From Nitrosopelagicus sp964511265 (lineage in GTDB: Archaea; Thermoproteota; Nitrososphaeria; Nitrososphaerales; Nitrosopumilaceae): DNA of 8,994 bases. The stretch's first letter is position 1. The number at the start of each line of letters is the position of its first letter. Shown here piece after piece: positions 1-5,547 of the stretch. Made by a program: the position numbers and the translations under genes. The DNA lies in the NCBI GenBank assembly GCA_964511265.1, contig CAZEES010000032.1, positions 1 to 8,994 on the forward strand, given 5' to 3'. A model generated the notes under the pieces. That model was not told where the DNA came from, ran no database searches, and saw only the letters and a program-made list of their open reading frames with translations.

Positions 1-71
1 AAGCAGCAGCTGAAGCACCTGCTGAAGAAGCAGCAGCTGAAGCACCTGCTGAAGAGGAGAAGAAAGAGTAA
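1..71 (+). CDS. C-terminal end of a ribosomal-type protein, probably S24e (5' end outside window)
   Basis: Only the last 22 codons and the TAA stop (69-71) are visible. They encode a low-complexity tail rich in Ala, Glu and Pro that ends EEEKKE. Such charged, Ala-rich extensions occur at the C-termini of some archaeal ribosomal proteins. The stop codon overlaps the ATG of rps27ae in a TAATG arrangement, so the two genes are very probably co-transcribed and translationally coupled. In many archaea the gene directly before rps27ae is rps24e, and that synteny is the sole reason for the name. No S24e core domain can be seen here. Another ribosomal or transcription-related protein with an acidic tail is possible. 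Confidence 0.55.
   Translation, partial: AAAEAPAEEAAAEAPAEEEKKE
3..56 (+). repeat. Two tandem 27-bp coding repeats in the Ala/Glu tail
   Basis: Positions 3-29 and 30-56 are two copies of a 27-bp unit that differ only at the last base (a29 versus g56). Each encodes the nine residues AAAEAPAEE. Even synonymous positions match, which points to recent slippage or unequal exchange rather than selection on amino acids alone. The two bases before position 3 fit the end of a GAA codon, so further copies may lie upstream of the window. Confidence 0.9.
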
Positions 72-253
72 TGCCTGTTGAGAAAAAAGGGCATAAGGGT
101 GTTAGTCCTAAAGTCAGTCAGTATTACAAAGTAGACAACGATAAAGTATCAAGAGAGAGAAAGTCCTGTGCAAGATGCGGAAAAGGTGTCTTCATGTCAG
201 AACACAAGAATAGACGGACTTGTGGCAAATGTGGCGATACTGAATTTATTTAG
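71..253 (+). CDS. rps27ae: 30S ribosomal protein S27ae
   Basis: This small zinc-ribbon protein of the 30S subunit is the archaeal counterpart of the C-terminal part of eukaryotic ubiquitin-S27a fusions. The 60 residues contain the two expected Cys pairs, CARC (residues 33-36) and CGKC (51-54), which together bind one zinc. The length and the basic N-terminal half (VEKKGHKG, VSRERKS) fit archaeal S27ae. The ATG overlaps the preceding stop, and the purine-rich run GAGGAGAAGAAAGAG just upstream can serve as ribosome binding site. The stop (251-253) overlaps the stop of the leftward gene by 4 bp, leaving no room for a separate terminator. Confidence 0.95.
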   Translation: MPVEKKGHKGVSPKVSQYYKVDNDKVSRERKSCARCGKGVFMSEHKNRRTCGKCGDTEFI

Positions 254-954
254 TAAAGTCTTTTTTTACGTAGTTTAGAATTTTTTGTTTTAATTATTTC
301 TAATTGTTGCAAAAGAATCTCATCAAATTTTATATTTGATAATTGTGTCGCATTTAATTTTACAGTATTTGTATCAAGAGATATTTTTGATACAGGTAAT
401 TTTTGTTCAATCCAAAATTTAATGACCTTATCTTCTAGTTTATAATCACGAAAACCAGAAGGAAATTTTTTTGTGATGTGGGATATTAACGTATTATCAT
501 TGAAAACACTTCTAGGTTCTAGTAGTCGGGTATTATCAGAATAGACATTTTCGAATAAATTACTTGAAATTTCATCAGAAAGTAATTCAGCTTTTGACAA
601 ACGTGTCACTAATTCAAGATAATGAAGAAATTCATGTGCAAGAATTGCATGAATTGTACCTTTAAGACCATAAGCAACCAATGGAGCAGAAATTTGTATT
701 ACTACATGAATAGAATCATGGACAATAAGAGGAATGGTTCGTGCATATAGTATTCCTACGTCAAGAGAGTTTGTATTTCCAGAGATTAAAATCGAGGGAT
801 CTACATACATAGTTGGGTATTTTATTGATGATGCCTTTTCAATCCTCATAATGCCATCAGACACCAGATGGAATCTTTTTTGAATGAGTTCATAAGTTGG
901 TTCAGGTATAACTCCATTTTCAAAAGATTGAGATAGTTTTTGGAGTGGATTCAT
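250..954 (-). CDS. Orphan protein with a HEXXH (zincin-like) motif
   Basis: I do not recognise the family. The 234-residue protein has one striking feature, HEFLH at residues 107-111 within an apparent hydrophobic helix (IHAILAHEFLHYLEL). This is the classic metallopeptidase HEXXH, in which two His bind zinc and Glu activates water. The extended metzincin form is absent. An acidic patch at residues 123-128 (ELLSDE) could supply the third ligand, as in gluzincins, but this is inference. I see no signal peptide or membrane segment, so it is probably cytoplasmic. The C-terminus is very basic (KLRKKRLY). The gene is convergent with rps27ae with a 4-bp overlap and sits 40 bp behind pus10, with a TATA-like box in that gap, so it may be transcribed on its own. 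Confidence 0.75.
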   Translation of the reverse strand: MNPLQKLSQSFENGVIPEPTYELIQKRFHLVSDGIMRIEKASSIKYPTMYVDPSILISGNTNSLDVGILYARTIPLIVHDSIHVVIQISAPLVAYGLKGTIHAILAHEFLHYLELVTRLSKAELLSDEISSNLFENVYSDNTRLLEPRSVFNDNTLISHITKKFPSGFRDYKLEDKVIKFWIEQKLPVSKISLDTNTVKLNATQLSNIKFDEILLQQLEIIKTKNSKLRKKRLY

Positions 955-972
955 ACTTAATTTTGAGAAATT

Positions 973-984
973 AGTATAAAAAAG
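973..984 (-). promoter_or_regulatory. TATA-like box for the HEXXH gene
   Basis: Read leftward, this stretch is cttttttatact, an archaeal TATA-like element centred about 24 bp before the ATG at 954. Transcription from it would start at or close to the start codon and give a nearly leaderless mRNA. It lies in the 40-bp gap behind pus10. The call is by pattern and spacing only. Confidence 0.45.
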
Positions 985-994
985 CTTGAGTTAT

Positions 995-2137
995 TCAAAC
1001 CACGATATTTTTGAAGTCAAATTTTTTACATTCACATTGATTTTCTAATAATTCAGATACATTAGGAACTACATCTGACTGTTGAATAAGAGATTTGAAT
1101 GAGATTCCGCCATCAGCAAATAAATCTAAAATGAAAGAAGTTTTCCCTAGTTTTTTGTAACCAACCTTGTAAATTCTCTTCTTAATACTTGTCTTATCTC
1201 TTGAGAGATCTTTGATTTCGGCATTTTCTAAAATTTTTAATTTTTTTAATTGAGTTGAAGAAATTAACTTTTTTGTGTCAATAGTTATTGAAACTTGGGA
1301 TTTGAATTGAATTGACCCTTTAGGCTGTAGAGGCAGTTTTTGTAATTCAGAGAGATAAACACCTTCCAGGTCACAAGTCTTACGTAATATTCGATTACGT
1401 CTTTTTGGATTGAGAATTTTTGCAAAAAATGGCCTGCCTTTACCTAGAACTAAACTAGATTGATCTTCACCACCTATCCAATTAATTTTAACTTGATTAC
1501 AATCAAATTTTTCTATGAAAAGGTTTGAGATTTTACCTTCAATACTTTGAAGATTTTCTATCCCTTTGAAATCACAATTATGACATCCAATTCCATTACA
1601 ACTACGACAAAATCCTCGTTTTTGTGGTAATTTTCTAATTTTTTTATTATATCTACCATATACAACCATAGGTTTTGCTCTAAGTATACAAGATTCATCT
1701 TTAAAATTTGCTTGTATAAACAGATCAGGATCATCAGTGATTCTTTTTGAATTTGTTCTTCGAGATATTTTTTTTGCTAATTCCTTAGCAATGTCAAATT
1801 TGATATTTTCAATTCCTTTAATTTTAAATTTAGATTTCAGATAATCATCTCTTTCTAGAAATGATGGTTTTAGAGTTATTCCAAGATGAAATGTTTTGAA
1901 ATCAAAGCATGTGGATTTCTCAAAGATATTAGTTAGGACAGGTTCAAAACTATCAAAGATGTTTTTACATATATAGCATTTTTTATGATCTGATTTACCG
2001 AATTTTTTGAGAAATTTTTTTCCAAGAAATTTTGATGTAGTTTTACCAACTATTTTTGATATTATTCTACCGGTACAATATTCACATAGATCATAATTTT
2101 TTAGGATTTTAGAAACAGTGTCAGATTGTGATTTCAC
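995..2137 (-). CDS. pus10: tRNA pseudouridine synthase Pus10 (positions 54/55)
   Basis: Archaeal Pus10 converts U54 and U55 in the T-loop of tRNA to pseudouridine and replaces bacterial TruB for position 55. The 380-residue protein shows an N-terminal zinc site (LCEYCTGR at 17-24 plus KCYIC at 53-57), a THUMP-like segment in the middle, and a second Cys cluster (Cys177, 180, 185, 188). The catalytic motif is GGEDQSSLVLGKGRPF at 222-237, with Asp225 the likely nucleophile. The C-terminal part (DGGISFKSLI, later FDFKNI) also fits the family. The start is GTG at 2137. An in-frame ATG that would keep the first Cys pair is not available. It lies 38 bp behind srp54 and is probably co-transcribed with it. 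Confidence 0.93.
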   Translation of the reverse strand: MKSQSDTVSKILKNYDLCEYCTGRIISKIVGKTTSKFLGKKFLKKFGKSDHKKCYICKNIFDSFEPVLTNIFEKSTCFDFKTFHLGITLKPSFLERDDYLKSKFKIKGIENIKFDIAKELAKKISRRTNSKRITDDPDLFIQANFKDESCILRAKPMVVYGRYNKKIRKLPQKRGFCRSCNGIGCHNCDFKGIENLQSIEGKISNLFIEKFDCNQVKINWIGGEDQSSLVLGKGRPFFAKILNPKRRNRILRKTCDLEGVYLSELQKLPLQPKGSIQFKSQVSITIDTKKLISSTQLKKLKILENAEIKDLSRDKTSIKKRIYKVGYKKLGKTSFILDLFADGGISFKSLIQQSDVVPNVSELLENQCECKKFDFKNIVV

Positions 2138-2175
2138 ACACTGATGTAAATAATTGATTTAATGAGTTTTATCGA

Positions 2176-3501
2176 TTAGCCCATTCCAAGTTTACGAAGC
2201 ATGCCTTGCATTTGTCTGCCTTTAGAGGCTTTCATCATTGTCTTCGAGTTTTTATAATTTTTCAAAAGTTCTTTGACTTCATGTTCTGGCCAACCAGAAC
2301 CACGTGCAATTCGTTTGATTCGTGAAGAGTTAAGCAAGTCAGGATCAGCTTTCTCCGCTTTATTCATACTTTGAATGATGTATCGCCATTTGTCCATTCT
2401 TTGTTCCATTTGTTCAAGTTGATCTTCTTTAACCATGCCAGATAATCCAGGCATTGTTTCCATTAAACTTTGGAGAGAACCAACTTTGGTAACTTCCTCA
2501 AGTTGATAAAAGAAATCTTCCATGTTCATTTTTCCACTAGAAATTCTTTTCATACGGACTTCATCTGCTTCATCACCAAGTCTTTTTGCTAAATCAAGTA
2601 CAGCTTGTACATCACCCATTCCCAAAAGTCTGCCGACAAACCTAGTAGGCGAGAATTGTTCTAGATCATCAATTCTTTCACCAGTTCCAACATACATCAC
2701 TTGTGCACCAGTAGCTGCAGATGCAGCTAATGCACCACCGCCTTTTGCAGAACTGTCAAGTTTTGTAATTACTATGCCGCCAACTGGAACTGTTTTGTTG
2801 AATGCTTCTGCCTGTGAGAAACATTGTTGACCAATTGTTCCATCTATTACTAATAATGCCAGATCAGGATTTGATACTTTTGATATTTCTGTCATCTCAT
2901 CCAAGAGATCTTTTTCTTCTTTATGTCGTCCAGCAGTATCAATCAATACTACATCAATGTTTGAGTTTTCAAAATGTTTTAAACCATTTTTGACTATTTC
3001 TGGAGAACTTTTGTTATTTTCTTCACCATAAACTTCAACGTTAGATTTCTCACAGTTTGTTTTTAATTGTACAAGTGCACCAGGTCTATACGTATCTGCT
3101 CCAATTACACCAACCCTATACCCTTGTTTGGTAAGAAATTTTGCTAGTTTTGAGGATACAGTAGTTTTACCACTTCCTTGAATTCCAAGCATCAAAACTT
3201 TGTTAATTTTTCCAGATTTGAAATTAAACTCGGTATCATTTCCTAGTAATTTCGATAGTTCATCATATAGAATTTTAACAATGTGATCTTTTCTTGATAA
3301 TCCTGGAGGCGGAGTTTCATTAATTGAACGCTCTTGGAGATTTTTTGTAATTTCGAGAACTAGTTTTACATTTACATCAGATTGTAATAATGAACGTTGA
3401 ACATCTTTAGCCAATTCTTTGATTAATTCTTCATCAACACCAGAAGAACTAACAATTTTTTTTATTGCGGATCTTAGTCCATCTTTTAGATTGTCAAGCA
3501 T
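2176..3501 (-). CDS. srp54: Signal recognition particle GTPase SRP54
   Basis: SRP54 binds signal sequences and SRP RNA and delivers ribosomes to the membrane through a GTPase cycle with FtsY. The 441 residues have the standard order. An N helical domain comes first (1-95), then the G domain with GIQGSGKTT (106-114), ADTYRPGA (135-142), DTAGR (187-191) and TKLD (245-248). A Met-rich M domain follows from about residue 310. It contains the RNA-binding motif SRIKRIARGSG and ends MQGMLRKLGMG. Length is normal and all key residues are present. The ATG at 3501 overlaps the end of the dph6-like gene by 8 bp, so translational coupling is likely. Its partner srp19 lies at 8431-8733 on the other strand. 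Confidence 0.97.
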   Translation of the reverse strand: MLDNLKDGLRSAIKKIVSSSGVDEELIKELAKDVQRSLLQSDVNVKLVLEITKNLQERSINETPPPGLSRKDHIVKILYDELSKLLGNDTEFNFKSGKINKVLMLGIQGSGKTTVSSKLAKFLTKQGYRVGVIGADTYRPGALVQLKTNCEKSNVEVYGEENNKSSPEIVKNGLKHFENSNIDVVLIDTAGRHKEEKDLLDEMTEISKVSNPDLALLVIDGTIGQQCFSQAEAFNKTVPVGGIVITKLDSSAKGGGALAASAATGAQVMYVGTGERIDDLEQFSPTRFVGRLLGMGDVQAVLDLAKRLGDEADEVRMKRISSGKMNMEDFFYQLEEVTKVGSLQSLMETMPGLSGMVKEDQLEQMEQRMDKWRYIIQSMNKAEKADPDLLNSSRIKRIARGSGWPEHEVKELLKNYKNSKTMMKASKGRQMQGMLRKLGMG

Positions 3502-4183
3502 TATTTTCTAATTTTGCCTCCAATATTTCAAATCTTCCCCTATAACCATCCCAAACAGTGGTTGAATCTTGAATTAGCAGATGTTTTTCAAATAAAGGAC
3601 AGTTGGTTACAAATGTTTCAGCCTCTCCTCCTTCAAAATTTAGATTAAAACTGAATTTTTTTTGTAGTTTTTGAAGTTTGGCTAATCCATTCTTATCAAT
3701 TATTTGTCCAAGCCAAGAGTCATCCAGACCATCAGAGCTCACAGTAGAGATAATATACTCGAAGTTTTCATCTAGTAATTCCTTCATATAGGATTCAGGG
3801 TCTTTATTCCATAAAGGAGAAATTATTTCTAGATGATTTTTTTTACAGATTAGAGTAAAGTTGTCTTTTTGAAATTCGCTTAGAATTCCACCATGAACAA
3901 TCCCTTCAATGGAATAATTTTCTTTTGCAAGAGAAATCAAATTATTCAATTTTTCAGATTCACTTTCAGGATTTTCAGATGTAATTTTTTCTATTAATTG
4001 TGGGATTTTCATAGATTCAGCTTGTAGTCTAGTGAAGTTAATGTTTGGGTAATGGAGTAGATGACTTTCATCAGAATGTGGATATAATGTCAGGAGGACA
4101 TCAACCGAGTGTCCTAATTTTTTTGCAAGATAAATTGCATATGTACTGTCTTTTCCACCAGAGAATAATGCAGCTAATTTCAT
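3494..4183 (-). CDS. dph6: Dph6-type diphthine-ammonia ligase (ATP-binding PP-loop protein)
   Basis: This family performs the last step of diphthamide synthesis on EF-2, the ATP-dependent amidation of diphthine with ammonia. The 229-residue protein starts MKLAALFSGGKDS, with the PP-loop SGGKDS at residues 8-13, the signature of N-type ATP pyrophosphatases. Family segments follow in order: HYPN and QAESM, then VHGGILSEFQ, SPLWNKD, DGLDDSWLG and EGGEAETFV (from residue 184). I chose the ATG at 4183 because it places the PP-loop at the usual distance from the N-terminus. A TTG at 4210 would add nine residues. It overlaps srp54 by 8 bp and follows eIF5A by 84 bp without a clear TATA box, so co-transcription with eIF5A is plausible. 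Function is inferred from the family. Confidence 0.88.
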   Translation of the reverse strand: MKLAALFSGGKDSTYAIYLAKKLGHSVDVLLTLYPHSDESHLLHYPNINFTRLQAESMKIPQLIEKITSENPESESEKLNNLISLAKENYSIEGIVHGGILSEFQKDNFTLICKKNHLEIISPLWNKDPESYMKELLDENFEYIISTVSSDGLDDSWLGQIIDKNGLAKLQKLQKKFSFNLNFEGGEAETFVTNCPLFEKHLLIQDSTTVWDGYRGRFEILEAKLENNA

Positions 4184-4206
4184 TTTAATATAAGATATAG
4201 GATGCC

Positions 4207-4311
4207 TCAAAACTCATAATCTTCATCAAAAATCAGTTGGCTTTTCCAATCATCATTAGCATCCAATTTAGGATGTTTTAATTCGCATGATTTTAGTTCT
4301 TCCCATAACAT
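4207..4311 (-). CDS. Possible 34-codon ORF bridging eIF5A and dph6 (doubtful)
   Basis: An open frame starting at ATG 4311 overlaps the last 44 bp of eIF5A and runs through the 84-bp gap to a TGA at 4207-4209. That stop overlaps the alternative TTG start of dph6. The product would be short and acidic at its end (IFDEDYEF). The part outside eIF5A avoids stops for about 20 codons and uses ordinary codons for this genome. I recognise no family. It may be only a chance open frame, and the upstream part of the frame is certainly a shadow of eIF5A. Confidence 0.15.
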   Translation of the reverse strand: MLWEELKSCELKHPKLDANDDWKSQLIFDEDYEF

Positions 4312-4681
4312 TCCAATATTCAACATCTTGACCCTGTTCAAGTTTTCCATCAACCTCTTCGTCAACCATTTGTATATCAACAGTTTCAAATGTTTCTCCA
4401 TCCATAACTTGAACTTCAGAGCCAGTCATTGAGATAATTTGACCAGTTCTTTTGTCAATTAATGGTACATGAACTTGCATACTTACAGGACCAACATGTG
4501 GACGTTTTGCCCCATCAAATACACCAACGCCTACAATACGTGCTTTTGCGGCACCATGTTTTCCAGGTTTGCTTGTGTCATATTCAGATATTCTACAAGG
4601 TTCTCCTGTTGGTTGATCACCTACAGGTAAAAGAATGTAAGAACCAATTTTTAATGAACCCAAATCAGAAGGCTTACTCAT
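4268..4681 (-). CDS. eif5A: Translation initiation factor 5A (hypusine-containing)
   Basis: eIF5A (aIF5A) promotes peptide-bond formation at difficult sequences such as proline runs and carries the modified lysine hypusine or deoxyhypusine. The 137 residues show an SH3-like N-terminal domain with the modification loop SKPGKHGAAKARI, where Lys41 is the expected modified residue, then an OB-fold C-terminal domain beginning near residue 72. The length is typical of archaeal eIF5A. The ATG at 4681 gives the family's expected N-terminus. The upstream spacer to the unknown gene is only 34 bp. It has AT-rich sequence but no well-placed TATA box, so co-transcription with that gene is possible. No deoxyhypusine synthase gene lies in the window. 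Confidence 0.97.
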   Translation of the reverse strand: MSKPSDLGSLKIGSYILLPVGDQPTGEPCRISEYDTSKPGKHGAAKARIVGVGVFDGAKRPHVGPVSMQVHVPLIDKRTGQIISMTGSEVQVMDGETFETVDIQMVDEEVDGKLEQGQDVEYWNVMGRTKIMRIKTS

Positions 4682-4715
4682 ATAAAATAAATTTTTGAGG
4701 GGTATTTACCTTTTT

Positions 4716-5327
4716 TTATTTCATTGTTTCAAGAATTGAGAGACTGACAAGATTGTTCATAACAATTCCTTTTCTACAAATATCACGACGAGTTTGTTCA
4801 CAGTATTTGTTGTCACTTTGATGGCTCTTATCACTTGAAATTTCTAACATTATGATATGATCGCTATATGGAAATGCAAACTTTGGAGATTCTTTGGATA
4901 ATAAAGTCATATTTCCAAATCCAGCCTTATGCACTTTTTCTCTTCCAGCAATATGTGCAGATACATCTCTAAGGTCAGATTTTGAATCACCATATTCAAG
5001 ATAATAAATCGAGAGAAAATTTGTTTTTTCAATTAGTGGTCTGTCAAAAATAGAATCTGCGATTTTAAATAGAAATGAGGGTTTTTCGGTCGATTTAGTG
5101 AGAATTTCTTTAGTAATTTTTGCAGGATCTTTGAATTTACCCAAGATATAGTGATTTGATAAAGTCGAAAAGTATGGTTTACTTTCTTCAGAGAAGGTTG
5201 CAGTAACAAAATAGAGAGATTCAATATTTTTAGATGCAACCCAATGATCTTTGAGTTCAATAGAGTCATGATCGTGTAGATATGGTACGCAGACATATCC
5301 ACCAAGAGTTTGAGATTTATCACTCAT
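4716..5327 (-). CDS. Unrecognised protein upstream of eIF5A
   Basis: I do not recognise this 203-residue protein. It begins MSDKSQTLGGYVCVPY and alternates likely strands (SLYFVTATF, HYILGKF, SFLFKIA, FLSIYYLEYG, HIIMLEIS) with helices, suggesting a compact alpha/beta fold, perhaps with two related halves. The C-terminal part has two Cys nine residues apart in YCEQTRRDICRKGI and a hydrophobic end. No signal peptide or membrane helix is visible. I chose the ATG at 5327. A TTG at 5336 would add three residues, and a TATA-like box lies at the right distance for the ATG. It reads toward eIF5A across a 34-bp gap, so a translation-linked role is conceivable, but that rests on position alone. Confidence 0.8.
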   Translation of the reverse strand: MSDKSQTLGGYVCVPYLHDHDSIELKDHWVASKNIESLYFVTATFSEESKPYFSTLSNHYILGKFKDPAKITKEILTKSTEKPSFLFKIADSIFDRPLIEKTNFLSIYYLEYGDSKSDLRDVSAHIAGREKVHKAGFGNMTLLSKESPKFAFPYSDHIIMLEISSDKSHQSDNKYCEQTRRDICRKGIVMNNLVSLSILETMK

Positions 5328-5350
5328 AAGTGTCAAAAATGTAGAAAGTA

Positions 5351-5359
5351 ATTAAATTT
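5351..5359 (-). promoter_or_regulatory. TATA-like box for the unknown gene/eIF5A series
   Basis: Read leftward this is aaatttaat, centred about 28 bp before the ATG at 5327. The spacing fits an archaeal promoter giving a leaderless or nearly leaderless transcript. The sequence is only a partial match to the TATA consensus in a generally AT-rich spacer. Confidence 0.35.
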
Positions 5360-5384
5360 GTTCAAAATTGGACAAAACTAATAA

Positions 5385-5396
5385 TTAATAAATAAA
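5385..5396 (+). promoter_or_regulatory. TATA-like promoter element for tRNA-Tyr
   Basis: The stretch ttaataaataaa is centred about 27 bp before the first tRNA base at 5417. That is the archaeal TATA-to-start spacing for a transcript beginning at or near the mature 5' end. The region is AT-rich, so the exact bases are uncertain. Confidence 0.45.
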
Positions 5397-5416
5397 AAAA
5401 ATACCGAAAAATAAGT

Positions 5417-5539
5417 CCCCACTTAGCTCAGCCTGGTAGAGCTTCCGGCTGTAGTTGTCGGCTTAGGGCTGAATAACAGTGGTCTACTAGGCATACAGAA
5501 ACCGGGTTGTCGAAGGCTCAAATCCTTCAGTGGGGACCA
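5417..5539 (+). tRNA. tRNA-Tyr (anticodon GTA), intron-containing, CCA encoded
   Basis: The cloverleaf is complete. The acceptor stem CCCCACT (5417-5423) pairs fully with AGTGGGG (5529-5535), the discriminator is A5536, and CCA (5537-5539) is encoded. The D arm is GCTC (5426-5429)/GAGC (5439-5442), with G18G19 at 5435-5436. The anticodon stem TCCGG (5444-5448) pairs with CCGGG (5502-5506) with one T-G wobble. The anticodon GTA is at 5451-5453. The T stem is GAAGG (5512-5516)/CCTTC (5524-5528). The C1-G72 pair is the archaeal/eukaryotic tyrosine identity element and supports the assignment. A 46-nt intron follows position 37. The T-loop reads CTCAAAT, so position 54 is C rather than the usual T. 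A T-run follows directly. Confidence 0.96.
5455..5500 (+). other. tRNA-Tyr intron with bulge-helix-bulge splice structure
   Basis: The intron lies between tRNA positions 37 (G5454) and 38 (A5501), the canonical archaeal site. CTGTA (5449-5453, containing the anticodon) pairs with TACAG (5494-5498), and TGTC (5456-5459) can pair with GGCA (5490-5493) with one G-T pair. The 3' bulge is AAA (5499-5501) and the 5' bulge is two or three bases around 5453-5455, depending on whether A5453-T5494 forms. This is the substrate form recognised by the archaeal tRNA splicing endonuclease. The boundaries are inferred from structure and could shift by a base. Confidence 0.85.
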
Positions 5540-5546
5540 TTTTTTT
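5540..5546 (+). terminator. T-run terminator after tRNA-Tyr
   Basis: Seven T residues follow immediately after the encoded CCA. Oligo-T on the non-template strand is the usual archaeal termination signal. It ends one base before the stop codon of the convergent dehydrogenase gene. Confidence 0.6.
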
Positions 5547-5547
5547 A

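Noticed and set aside
2522..2993. Two rightward open frames opposite srp54
   Set aside because: They lie wholly inside the well-supported GTPase gene on the other strand and show no recognisable domain.
4312..4401. Leftward extension of the small frame upstream to ATG 4401
   Set aside because: This part lies completely within eIF5A in another frame and has the look of a shadow translation.
4462..4698. Rightward open frame opposite eIF5A
   Set aside because: Antisense shadow of a conserved gene; His/Leu/Gln-rich translation without family features.
5033..5323. Leftward frame within the unknown 4716-5327 gene
   Set aside because: It is a different frame of the same strand inside a longer ORF that has the better start and promoter position.
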